Assembly: GCA_963580285.1 (NCBI GenBank)
Contig: OY757023.1
Coordinates: forward strand, 130,108,027-130,172,026
From: Lucinisca nassula
Taxonomy: Eukaryota; Mollusca; Bivalvia; Lucinida; Lucinidae
DNA: 64,000 nt
Reading direction: 5' to 3'
Below are positions 43,950-53,965 of this stretch, piece by piece. Each line of letters starts with the position of its first letter. Within the stretch, counting starts at the first letter, position 1. Under the pieces are notes generated by a model. That model did no database searches. It was not told the DNA's origin and saw only the letters and a program-made list of their open reading frames with translations. The position numbers and the translations under genes are program-made.

Positions 43950-45720
43950 CCAACCCCACCACTTATACAAAGGCCATATATCTCAGAAACCATTCAGATC
44001 TCGACACATAAACCATGTATAATCTTGTTCCTATTGACAAGATGCATTCGGTAACACCAACCTGGGGGTCCTCTGGGATGCGCCGAGGCCATGCCCCCCC
44101 CCTTCACTTCATAAAAGTCCCAATATCTCGGAAACCATTCAGATCCCCACCCCTTAACCATATATACACTTGTTCCTTATGATAAGACACATCCAGTAAC
44201 ATCAACCTGGGGATCCCCCAGGATGCGCCGGGGCCATGTCCCACCCCCTCCATTTCCTAAAAGGCCCAATATCTCGGAAACCTTACAGATCCCCACCCCT
44301 AAACCATATATATTCTTGCTCCTTATGATAAGACACATTCATTGACACCAAATTCGGGGTCTTCCTGGGTGCGCCGGGGCCTTGCCCAACCCCTCCACTT
44401 CACAAAAGGCCATATATCTCAAAGACTGTTCAGATCCCCACCCCTAAACCATATATGTTCTTGTTCATTTCGATAAGACGCATTCAGCGACACCAACCTG
44501 GGGGATGTGCTGGGGCCATGCCTCACCTATTCCATTTCATAATATCACAATATCTCGGAAACCTTACAGATCCCCACCACTAAACCAATAAAACCATATA
44601 TATTCTTCTTAGTTATGATAAGGCACATTCATTGACACCAACCTGGGGGTCTCCCGGGGCCTTGCCCCACCTCTGCACTTCACAAAAGGCCTTATATCTC
44701 AGAACCTGTTCAGAGCCCCACCCCTAAACCATATATATTAATCTTCCTTATGATGGGACGCATTCAGTGACACCAGCTTGTGAGTCCCCGGGGCATGCCC
44801 AGGGCATGCCCGGGCCATGCCCCACCGCTTGACTTCAGTAAAAGCCATATTTCTCAGAAATCATTCAGATTCCCACCCCTAAACCATATATATTCTTGTT
44901 CCTTATGATAAGACTCCTTCAGTCACACCAACGCGGGGGTCTCTTTGTGCTGAGGCAATGTGCCCGGCCCTTCCACTTCATAAAAGGCCAGGCCGGCCTC
45001 GTTGGCTCAGTCGGATGCGCGTCTGACTGGTGATCAGGAGGACGCGGGTTCGACTCCCGCCGGGGTCGGCAACATTCTTTCGTGGAGATTGATCATGAAA
45101 TCTTTTCTACGGTCATTCTCTCCCTTCCGCTGATTCAAGAAGGGCAGTTGTCAGTTTCTGGCGAAAGAATGTGCACTGTACTGGTTAACCGCTTACGTAT
45201 AAGCCTGCCCAGGAAAGTGTGGATAGGTAAACTGACCGGCTCAAAAATGACCTATATAGTGTTGACTGGGCCGTTAAACTCCAATACAAACAAACAAATC
45301 ATAAAAGGCCATATATTTCAGAAACCATTCAGAATCCCACCCCAAAATCATATATGCTCATGTTCCTTATTATTAGCACACCTACTGTAAGGGTGTCCGA
45401 AGGGGCCAGTCCTTCACTTTCGACTTCATAAAAGGGCCTCATATCTCGGAAACCGTTCAGATTCCCACCCGTAAACCATATATATACTTGGTCCTCATGA
45501 TAAGACATATTTAGGGACAACAATCTTTGGCTTTCCTGGGATCGACAGGGCATGCTCCAACCCCTTCACTGTTTAAGAGGCCTTTTATCTCCAGCCATAC
45601 AGATCCCCACTGCTAAACCATGTATATTCTTGTTCCTTGTGATAAGACTCATTTAGTGATACCAACGAGGGCTCCATAGGGTCCATGCCCCAGCCCCTCT
45701 ACTTCATAAAAGGCCTAATG
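43950..45720. repeat. About 121-bp tandem array
   Basis: Units contain AAGGCCATATATCTCAGAAAC, ACAGATCCCCACCCCTAAACC and TTCTTGTTCCTTATGATAAG. Start points are near 43970, 44100, 44220, 44340, 44460 and so on. It is interrupted by a SINE at 44991-45300. Confidence 0.8.
44991..45300 (+). mobile_element. SINE with tRNA head
   Basis: Bases 44991-45070 fold like a tRNA: A box TGGCTCAGTCGGA, a seven-base loop CTGGTGA closed by CTGA/TCAG, B box GGTTCGACTCC, and acceptor arms GGCCTCG-like/GGGGTCGGC. The loop would give a GGT anticodon. A body and a (CAAA)n tail follow. An 11-bp duplication ATAAAAGGCCA (44980-44990 and 45301-45311) flanks it, so it is a SINE and not a tRNA gene. Confidence 0.88.
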
Positions 45721-45734
45721 TTTCATATACTGAT

Positions 45735-45897
45735 GGAAGCCTCCGTGGTGTGGTGGTTACGCTACTCGACTTGTAAACCAGGGGTCGCAGGATCGACCCC
45801 GGGCTTCTCCAGACTTTCGGATGAGTCTTTAAACCGAGGTCCCGTCTCCGTATGACCTTAGCTGTTGGTGGGACGTAAAACTAAAAAAATCACTCAC
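45735..45897 (+). mobile_element. tRNA-derived SINE (CCTCCGTGG family)
   Basis: It starts GGAAGCCTCCGTGGTGTGG and contains the GGATCGACCCC B-box-like word and CCGAGGTCCCGTCTCCG. No clean duplication was seen. Confidence 0.82.
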
Positions 45898-46227
45898 TTC
45901 AGTCCACATGGGTGCTCATTTGGATATAGGGGTTAATTTTGGCAGATTAAAATGATATCATGTTAAAATACATGGCTGCAATGGGGCAGTGCCCACCAGA
46001 GCTCTGGTGAGCATAGTGGCCCATGGGCCTCTTGTTTATTTTGTTTTGGATAGCTGTTTGGCCATTCTGTGGGAAAGTAACTGTCCTTTTGGGCTTTCCG
46101 CATTTGATGTTTCCATTAGGGTCTAGTTATTTCATTTTTATGTTTCGTTCCCTTTGGTGTCTCTGATGGGAGCTGTAGGTTAATTGTATCGATTCCTGAT
46201 CATTGCGTTCACTCCTATTTTACAGGG

Positions 46228-46345
46228 GCAATATATTATTTTCGTTTCTTTTCTTTTGTCAAATACGTATATCGAGGGTACTCATTAGAACCGCCTCAAT
46301 TAGGTGGTTCTAACGAGCACCTACAAAGTATGTTTATTAAAAATA
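46228..46345. repeat. Hairpin-element core, ends lost
   Basis: Core arms GGGTACTCATTAGAACCGCC and GGTTCTAACGAGCACC with diverged flanks. The 116-codon frame starting at 46304 across this and the next hairpin is not supported as a gene. Confidence 0.6.
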
Positions 46346-46407
46346 AGAAACACTCCCGACTCTCATATGGGCCCCGTCAAGCGATTTTGGTGCTTATCGC
46401 CTATGCG

Positions 46408-46475
46408 AGCAGCGAAGGTTCAGGCGAGCCTGCGCATCCGCGCAGTCTCGCCAGAACCTTCGCTGCTCGCTCAAA
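46408..46475. repeat. GCGCA-core hairpin, second type
   Basis: Arms GAGCAGCGAAGGTTCAGGCG and CGCCAGAACCTTCGCTGCTC pair perfectly around AGCCTGCGCATCCGCGCAGT. The centre equals that at 5195-5244 while the outer arms differ. Confidence 0.75.
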
Positions 46476-46737
46476 CAAGCAGTGAATCAAGAGGAACCTT
46501 CAGACAGAAAGCCATATCCCTGGCCCCTCTGAATGGCTGGGCATGCGCAGTTAAAATTTGTCATGACGGAATGCTCGAAGACACAAATTCGCTTGGCGGG
46601 GCTTATATGAAAAATGCTTGTTTTACAGATATGAAAGACACCATTTTAAGTTAGGGTATGCCCGTTCTGGAGGTATGATAGACTACTAGGCTATTACATG
46701 AATATGATATCCAAGTGGCGAAACAGGGTCACTCCAA

Positions 46738-46935
46738 TGCCAGGACACATCCTTGCGACACAGTGCATTCTTTCATATCTCCGAAAAGACTATTTTTCTG
46801 ATGAAAATATGTGATACCTTTTATACTCCATGCATAAGCAACCGCCTCATTCTAACGAGTACCCACTTCATAGGTGTTTGGTGCCCGTTAAGACCGACAA
46901 ATTAAGGCGGTCGCAACCTATGTTTTGGAGCAATA
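46738..46935. mobile_element. Decayed family B hairpin element
   Basis: The left part (ACACATCCTTGCGACACAGT) resembles the B left half. A shortened core has GAGTACCCACTTCATAGG and CAACCTATGTTTTGGAGCA. 46936-47150 contains a dispersed repeat also seen at 18890 (TCTTGCACACCAGACAAGG). Confidence 0.5.
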
Positions 46936-47150
46936 TATAGAAAAACACGTTTGCAACTGTACAATAGAGGAGAAGGCAATGATAAAGCATTGACACATTT
47001 TTCTTGCACACCAGACAAGGAAATCCGCGATTTTACCTTGGGATAGAAATTTATGTTCTGACCCTGGTGTTCCGACCCCAAATCGAATACAATCGCGTGT
47101 TTGATAATTGCACTGGTTGATTACGACCTTGTGTGCGCCGTCGATAAGGT

Positions 47151-47178
47151 TGACGTCATGCACGATCCGTGACGTCAC
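47151..47178 (+). promoter_or_regulatory. Two CRE sites
   Basis: TTGACGTCAT (47151-47160) and GTGACGTCAC (47169-47178) are two CREB/ATF-type palindromes 18 bases apart, 28 bases before a candidate start codon. They suggest a host promoter. Confidence 0.45.
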
Positions 47179-47205
47179 TTTACATTCCTGCAGTGTCAAC
47201 ACAAT

Positions 47206-47266
47206 ATGGCGGACGTTGGTAACCGAAGTGACTGCAGCATTGAAATTCCGCGCAAAGAAATGGAAG
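47206..47266 (+). CDS. Possible first coding exon
   Basis: ATG 47206 in a CAATATGGCGG context, close to YY1-type start motifs, opens MADVGNRSDCSIEIPRKEME and then GAAG|GTATGC, a good splice donor at 47266/47267. The sequence is less repetitive than its surroundings and is preceded by two CRE sites. The 20-residue peptide is too short to identify. A long foldback follows in what would be the intron. No second exon was found in the window. Confidence 0.35.
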
Positions 47267-47277
47267 GTATGCAAGAA

Positions 47278-47427
47278 AAAGAATCCAATATGGATGTGAG
47301 GGGTGGATAGAAAAATCCGTCCCTCGGGATCACTGTCCGGCATCACTCGGCAAGCCTCATGATGCCGGACAGTGACCCTCGGGACGGATTTTTCAATCCA
47401 CCCCTCACGCCCATGTAGGATTCTTAA
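47278..47427. repeat. Foldback with about 65-bp arms
   Basis: It begins AGAATCCAATATGGATGTGA and ends CCCATGTAGGATTCTT. The inner arm GGATCACTGTCCGGCATCA pairs with TGATGCCGGACAGTGACCC around a 14-base loop. A few mismatches lie near the outer ends. Confidence 0.8.
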
Positions 47428-47439
47428 AATCTCACATCT

Positions 47440-48075
47440 CCCATCCAAGACATCAAAGGGAAAGAAACACGAAACACTAAAATGAAAAAGCCAAAGGCTG
47501 AAAGTCACATATCATATGGGTTTATATGTCACAGCTTATTCGTATTGCTAGAGCTTGCTATCATGTTGATGACTTTACTGATCGCAACATAATTTTAACA
47601 GCTTAACTCCTAAAACAAGGCTATCGGTATCATAAACTGCGCAAAACGTTTAACTGTTGGTTTTCTTTTGCTCCAGCATTTCAGTGGTTTCTTGCTGTCG
47701 AGTTCTCCCATTTGTTTCATCTCTGTGGTTGTTTGATTTTTGTGTTCACGGAGATGTTGCACGTAATGTCGATTTAAGCCCCCTCCCCCCCCCCCAGTGG
47801 GTTTTGTTTCCGCTGACCGTTCCAAGGCGGTTTTTCTGTCGCGGTTTACTTTGGTAATGGTCTGTCTTTGGGTGTTTGTGTCGCTTATATTATTTCATTT
47901 TGGAAAGCATATTGGCCATTTTCGAGGGAAAGTAACTGTCCTTCTGGCTTTCGCTATTGATGTTTCCATTAGGGTCTGTTGTTTCATGTTTGCGTTTCTT
48001 TCCCCTTGGTGTTTCTGATGGCAGATGTTGGATAATTGTATCGATTCCTGATCATTGCCTCAACTTCTACTTTTC
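47440..48075 (+). pseudogene. Naiad-like RT scrap and 3' tails
   Basis: A short minus-strand tail piece lies at 47445-47505. A plus-strand RT scrap (47520-47650, matching TAKLLNQGYRYHKLRK with changes) follows, then a plus-strand tail 47651-48075 with a C run at 47785-47796. It ends CAACTTCTACTTTTC. 48076-48185 is unassigned. Confidence 0.7.
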
Positions 48076-48185
48076 GAAATTTTATCGTCGGGATTACGAC
48101 ATTATTTCTAGAAATGTTGTTTTGTAAAAACAATGCCCAAACCATATGCTTGCCCAAAAATGCCCGATTTTCCAAGGGCCATAAC

Positions 48186-49200
48186 CAAACGCATGTGGGT
48201 GTTTGTGCATATATGAATGTGTGTGTGTTCATGCATAAATGTGTGAGTGCATGCATGTGTGCATGTGTGCATGAGTGTACCTGCATAAATGTATGTGTGC
48301 ATTCATGTGTGTGGATGCATGCATGAGTGTATGTGTGCATGCATATGTACTATGCATTCATGGGTGAGTGTGTGCATTTATGCATGTGTGTGCAGACATG
48401 CATGAGTAGTGCATACACATGCATGTGCATGTATGTATGTGAGTTGCATGCACAAATGCATGTGTGCATGAGTGTATGATCGCATGCATGTGTTCTTGCA
48501 TGCATGCATGTATATGTACATGAATGTGTGAGTATGTGTGTGTGAATGTATGCATGTGTGCATTGCATGCATGCATGTGTGCATGCATGCATGAATGTAT
48601 GTGTACATGTATGTGTGCTTGCATGCATGCATGCATGCATGAATGCATGTATGTGTGATTGCATGCATGCATTAGTGTATGTGCGTGCATACATGAACAT
48701 GCATGCTTGTATGTGAGTGTGCATGCGTGCCTGCATGAGTGTGTGCGCGCATGCATATATGCACGTGTGTGTGCATGCATGAGTGTATGTGCACATGGAT
48801 GTGTGCTGACATACCTGCAATGTGTGAGTGTTTGTATTTATGCATAAGTGTGTGTGCATGTGCATGCAAGTATGTGTATGAGCATACATACATGAGTGCA
48901 TGCACGCATGTTTGGGCATGCATGTGTACATGAATGTTTGTGTGTGCATGTGCATGCATGCATGTGTGTTGTATGTTTGCACGTATGTTTGAGTGCATGC
49001 ATGCATGCATACCTGCATGAGTGTGTATGCGAGCGTGTATGTGTGTGCATGCAGGCATGTATGCATGCAAGCATGTGTGTGCATACATGTGTGTATGTGC
49101 ATGCATGCATGTGTGCATATATGCATGTGTACATTTTTGCATGAGTGCATGAGTGCATATGTGCATGTTTTTGCATGCATGCAGACTTATAAGTATGTAT
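48186..49200. repeat. TG/ATGC microsatellite, about 1 kb
   Basis: Irregular mixtures of TGTG, TGCATGCATG and TGAGTG. All long open frames on both strands here (His/Thr/Cys/Met-rich) are products of the repeat. Confidence 0.92.
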
Positions 49201-49269
49201 GTACGTACAGGACAAATGCAATATCCCCATTGACTAACAACTTTGTTGTGCGAGGGGCATAATAACTGT

Positions 49270-49405
49270 TTATGTGTGTTTATGAAGAAAAGAAGAAAAA
49301 AATCTAGTCCTCCATCGAGGTTTGAACTCACGCCCATCAGATTCATTGTCCACCAACTGTATCGTAGTCAAGCACTCTATCCACTACACTGGCACGCGGC
49401 TCATA
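49270..49405 (-). mobile_element. tRNA-derived SINE, third type
   Basis: On the minus strand it has an A-box-like TAGTGGATAGAGTG and a B-box GAGTTCAAACCTC spaced as in a tRNA, then a T-rich/C-rich body (TTTTTTTCTTCTTTTCTTC). Confidence 0.6.
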
Positions 49406-49609
49406 CGATCTGCTTTTCACAATGTACTAAGTTCACAATGTACAAATACTCAAAATGACCAAGGGCCATAACTCATGAAGTATTTTTTCGGAATTCAGTC
49501 AAAATTTAATCAGGTCATCTACTCATCACTACCAATCTATTCACCAACTTTCAAGGCTCTAGCTCTTATATGTTAGAGATATTTTGCTGACAAGATTTTA
49601 TCAAAAACT

Positions 49610-49774
49610 AGAAGCCTCCGTGGTGCAGTGGTTACGCTACTCGCCTTGTAAACCAGGGATCGCAGGATCGATCCCGGGCTTCTCCAGACTTTCGGATGAG
49701 TCTTTAAACCGAGGTCCCGTCTCCGCATGACCTTAGCTGTTGGTGGGACGTAAAACTAAAACTCACTCACTCAC
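49610..49774 (+). mobile_element. tRNA-derived SINE (CCTCCGTGG family)
   Basis: A clean insertion with a perfect 13-bp duplication TTTATCAAAAACT (49597-49609 and 49775-49787). It starts AGAAGCCTCCGTGGTGCAG and ends in ACTCACTCACTCAC-type repeats. Confidence 0.92.
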
Positions 49775-50667
49775 TTTATCAAAAACTTTGCACAGGAAAA
49801 TAACTCTTGAAAGGGGCACAATCCGGATGAGAAAAAATATGCGTCCCCTAATTTTACATGAGGAATCCATATATGAAATTTCAAAACCCTAGCATACACG
49901 GTTCTAAAGTTATGCTATGCATCACAAAGCATATAGAGGTACAATATACAAATACCCACAGTGACAAAGGACCATAATTCATGAATTATTTTTCGGAATT
50001 TAGTCAAAATTTTATCAGGCCATCTATTCATCACCACCAATCTATTCACTATCTTTCGAGGCTCTAGCTCTTATAGTTTTTGAGATATTTTACTGACAAT
50101 ATTTTATAAAAAAATAAAATTGCAATAACTCTTGAAAGGGCACAATCCCGATGAGAAAAAATATTCTTCCCCTAATTTTCACTGAGGAATCCGTATATGA
50201 AATTTAAAACCCTAGCATACATGGTTCTTAAGTTATGCTATGCACCACAAAGCAAATCGAGGTAAAATGTACAAATACCCCAAGTGACATAGGGCAATAA
50301 CTCATGAACTATTTTTCTGAATTAAGTCAAAAATTAATCAGGTCATCTACTCATCAGTACCAATATATTCACCAACGTTCAAGGCTGTAGCTCTTAATGT
50401 TTTTGAGATATTTTGCTGACAATACTTTATCAAAAAAACTTAAAGGGCAATAACGCTTGAAAGGGACACACTCCGGATGAGAAAAAATACGCATCCCCTA
50501 ATTTTCTATGACGAATCCACATATGAAATTTCAAAACCCTAGCTTGCATGGTTCAGAAGTAATGTTATGCATCATAAAGTGTAACGGACGCACGCACGGA
50601 CGGACGCACGGACGGATGCACAAACATCCCAGAAGCAATATGCCCCTCCAACTTGGGGGCATAATAA

Positions 50668-50917
50668 TTTATTACGAGTGTTAAAGTCAGTTACATGGCT
50701 AGACACTCTGGCAAACCAAATTATTGCGATATAATAATAATGTATTACGAGTGTTAAAGTCAGTAACATGACTAGACACTCTGGCAAACCGAATTAATTG
50801 CGATATAATAATAATGTATTACGATCGTTAAAGTCAGTTACATGACTAGAGGCTGGCAAACCGAATAAATTACAATCTCAAGATGAGATTCGTCACGTTT
50901 ATCATAAAGTTTGCATG

Positions 50918-50949
<32 letters not shown>

Positions 50950-51145
50950 AAAATGGATAAATCTATATCTAAAAACATGGTTTTGGTGTCAGAAGAATTT
51001 GCTTGATTCAATGAAGTTCTGGAGGGTATATTTGACACATCACACCATCGAAGCAAGTGATGTCAATATTTAATAAATCGTCCAAATATCTAGACGTCAA
51101 GTTAAAAGCTTCAATTACATCAGATGGCTTAACATCAGAAAGTGA
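50668..51145 (-). pseudogene. Naiad RT fragment with tandem triplication
   Basis: A 73-74 bp segment encoding the ARVSSHVTDFNTRNKL region is repeated three times (starts near 50671, 50744 and 50818). A diverged RT then continues to the YLDD-region equivalent near 51070. An A run of about 28 bases lies at 50919-50946. Confidence 0.75.
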
Positions 51146-51975
51146 CATCATGAAAAATAGAAGTGAAGGCAATGATCAGGAACCGATACAATTAACCGAC
51201 AGTTCCAATCAAAGACACCAAGGGAAGAAGCACAAACGTGAAACAACTAGACCCTTATGGAAAATAACTAGCGGAAAGCCAAACGGACAGTTTCTCTCCC
51301 ATAAAATGGCCAATTGGCTATCCAAAGCAAAGTAATATAAGCCATACACACATTCACAGACAAGCCATAACAAAATAAATCAAGACAGAAGAACCGCCTT
51401 GGAACGGTCAGTGAAATGAATTCCACTCGGGGGGGGGGGGGGCTGTAATCGATTTTACGCGGCCACAATCCTCGCCCTTATTTTCGTCGCGATTTAGAAA
51501 AAATAATTTGTTCAATCCGCATGAAGGCCCCCTAACTCATCAGGGCAACATCTCCATGAACACACACAAAAAAAACTCAGAAGAACCCTCTTGGAACGGT
51601 TAGCGAAACGAAACGAATTCCACTTGGGGAGTGGGGGTCTTAAATCGATTTTACGAGGCCGCAATCATCACCCTTAGTTCCGTCGCGATTTAGACAAATA
51701 ATGTGTTCAGTCCGCATGAAGACCTCCTGAAACAACGGTGAGGACTCGACAGCAAGAAACCATTGAAATGCTGGAGCAAAAGAAGACCAACAGTTAGAAT
51801 GTGATGGGCCCGACCGGAGACAGAGCATCAGGCACAAACCAACATGACCTAAAATAGATACTCTAATTTTCAGTAAGCATTTACGCTGGAACCGTCATAG
51901 AATCTGAGGCCTTACACACCGGCGTGCAATTAAAGAGGGACGCAAAGTTGTCAACCGTAATTTTGGTTAACTACC
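51146..51975 (-). pseudogene. Naiad tails and RT end
   Basis: A tail piece (51146-51595) is joined to a second tail (51596-51880), then the RT stop region (51881-51975). The frame is lost. A G run lies at 51430-51441. Confidence 0.7.
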
Positions 51976-53165
51976 ATGCAAAGTAGAAGTAAAACAAAGA
52001 TCAGGAATTGATACAATTAACTTACTCCAACCATAAAAGACACCAAAGGGAAAGAAATACAAACATTAAGCGACCAGATCATAATGGAAACCTAAACAAA
52101 GGAAGGCCATAAGGACAGTTACTTTCCCACAAAATGGCCATATGGCCATCCAAAACCAAAAGACACAAGTGATACACACAGTAAGTAACAAACAACAACA
52201 TAAATAAATCGCCACAGAAGAGCCGCCTTGGGACGGTCAGTGGAAGATTTCCACTGGGGGGCTTAAATCGATTTTACGTGGCCACAATCCTCGCCCTTTC
52301 TTCCGTCGCGATTTAGACAAATAATTTGTTCAGTCCGCATGAAGGCCTCCTAACTCATCAGTGCAACATCTCCGTGAACACACAAATCAAAGAACCACAG
52401 AGGTGAGACAACGGTGAGGACTCGACAGCAAGAAACCAACCAACATTATCTCTCTAATCAGTCTGTCGTATAACATTTATGTTGTACCCTATCTTTTAAA
52501 ATCGAAGAATGATTTTACGAAATTGGGCGCTGGAGTCATTGAATTTATATATTTTGTTTTTGGATTTTACCATTCACCATAAAATTCGGGTTCCGATAGA
52601 CCTTGTTGCAGAAGGGATTTAACTTCAACATTGCATTTTGAAACGAAATCGGAATGGCGTCTATTAAATTTTGAAAAGGCTTCGGGTAGTTAATGATACT
52701 GCTAACCCTGATTGAGAAGTTTAGCAGTTAACAATTTATTACGAGTGTTGAAATCAGTTACATGACTAGACACTCTGGCAAATCGAATGAATTGCGAAAA
52801 AAAAATAAACGCCATAGGATGCCGCACATGGAACATCACCATCCAAAACAGGAAACTTACAAACTCAAAATAAAAAAAAATCGCGTTTATCATAAATTTT
52901 GCAAGAAACAAACCCATCTGCAAAAGATAGTTGTAAATCGAGTTGTAGGGCCTCGGTATCAGAAGAAATTTGCTTTATTTAACTGGTATCCTGGGAAGGG
53001 GGTAAATCTGATTGATCAAACCATCGAAAAAGGTCTCTTTCATAACAGAACAAGAACACATCAACCAGATTGGATGCACAATTCTTAGCCATCGGAAGTC
53101 CCATAAATTTGTCCAAATAACTTAGTACCAAACAAAATATAATTTTTGTCAAGTAGAAAGGTGGA
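51976..53165 (-). pseudogene. Naiad tail and diverged RT
   Basis: Tail 51976-52440 reads from AAAGTAGAAGTAAAACAAAG. A degenerate RT follows (52450-53165) with readable FIRFARVSSHVTDFNTRNKL near 52740-52800 and many indels. Confidence 0.75.
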
Positions 53166-53249
53166 AGTGAAATAGAAGTGAAAGCAATGATCCAGTTTTC
53201 CCTATATAACGTTGGGAAACATTAGGGTTTAGTTATTTCATGTTTGCGT

Positions 53250-53535
53250 TTCTCTCCAAGTCCAAAAGGACATTTACTTTCCCATAAAATGGCCAACTGG
53301 ATGTCCAAAAGAAAAACATTAAGCTACACAAACGCCCAAAGACACACCATAACAAAAATAAACCGCGACAGAAGAACCGCCTTGGAAAGACGGTTCTTCT
53401 GTCGCGGTTTATTTTTGTTATGTTATGTCTTTGGGTGTTTGTGCCGCTTATATTATTTTATTTTGGATAGCCTATTGGCCTTTTTTTGTGGGAAAGTAAC
53501 TGTCCTTTTGGCTTTCCGCAATTGATGTTTCCATT
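53250..53535. repeat. Inverted pair of Naiad tails
   Basis: A minus-strand tail (53250-53390) meets a plus-strand tail (53385-53535) at GAACCGCC-TTGGAAAG-ACGGTTC. This makes a foldback with arms well over 50 bp (CGCGACAGAAGAACCG/CGGTTCTTCTGTCGCG). Confidence 0.75.
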
Positions 53536-53950
53536 AAGTAGAAGTAAAACAAAGATCAGGAATTGAAACAATTAACTTACACCACCCTTCAAAGACACCA
53601 AAGTGAAAGAAACACAAACATGAAGCGACAAGACCATAATGGAAACCTAAACAATAGAAGGCCATAAGGACAGTTACTTTCCAACAAAATGGCCAAATGG
53701 TCATCCAAAATAATAATACACAATGATGCTCACAGTAAGTAACAAACAACAACATAAATAAACCACAACAGAAGAACCGCCTCGGAACGGTCAATGGAAA
53801 GAATTCCACTGGGGGGCTTAAATCGATTTTACATGGCCATAATCCTCGCCTTTACCTCTTTCGCGGTATACACTAATTTTGTTTAGTTTGCTTGATGGCT
53901 TCCTAACTCATCAGTGTAACATCTCCGAGAACAATGCAAATAAAAAACTA
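53536..53950 (-). mobile_element. Naiad-like 3' tail
   Basis: It runs from AAGTAGAAGTAAAACAAAGA back to the GTTCACGGAG-equivalent region. Confidence 0.7.
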
Positions 53951-53965
53951 CAGAGATGAAACAAG

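Larger units (their letters stand above)
42752..46034 (+). mobile_element. Helentron-like element with 121-bp tandem units
   Basis: The 5' end has AGCTCACCAGAGCCGAAGGC and the 3' end has GCTCTGGTGAGC, a perfect 12-bp inverted match to GCTCACCAGAGC. It closes with a palindrome GGCCCATGGGCC and TCTTG. Sub-terminal inverted repeats, a terminal palindrome and internal minisatellites are the layout of Helentron-type non-autonomous elements. A second copy of the head lies at 43561, so it is internally duplicated. No protein is encoded. Confidence 0.6.
42655..46225 (+). mobile_element. Naiad-like 3' tail split by Helentron-like element
   Basis: The left part (42655-42751) stops at GTATCGCTTGCTCTT and the right part (46035-46225) resumes TTTATTTTGTTTTGGATAGC, adjacent positions in intact tails. 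It ends CACTCCTATTTT. Confidence 0.75.
49205..50667 (-). mobile_element. Dispersed element with about 325-bp units
   Basis: Three units contain CATAACTCATGAAGTATTTT, AGGCTCTAGCTCTTATA and ACTCTTGAAAGGGGCACAAT (starting near 49455, 49975 and 50285). It ends GGACGGACGCACGGACGG then CCCCTCCAACTTGGGGGCAT. A similar GGGGCATAATAA end is at 49254-49265. It is non-coding and resembles widespread molluscan non-autonomous repeats. Two SINEs are inserted. Confidence 0.6.

Noticed and set aside
44991..45070. Apparent tRNA gene with GGT anticodon loop
   Set aside because: It is the head of a SINE with a (CAAA)n tail and an 11-bp target duplication.
46304..46654. 116-codon plus-strand frame
   Set aside because: It crosses a hairpin core and a GCGCA hairpin and has no recognisable protein feature.
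48350..49346. Long open frames rich in His, Thr, Cys and Met
   Set aside because: They come from reading through the TG/ATGC microsatellite in several frames and show no domain.
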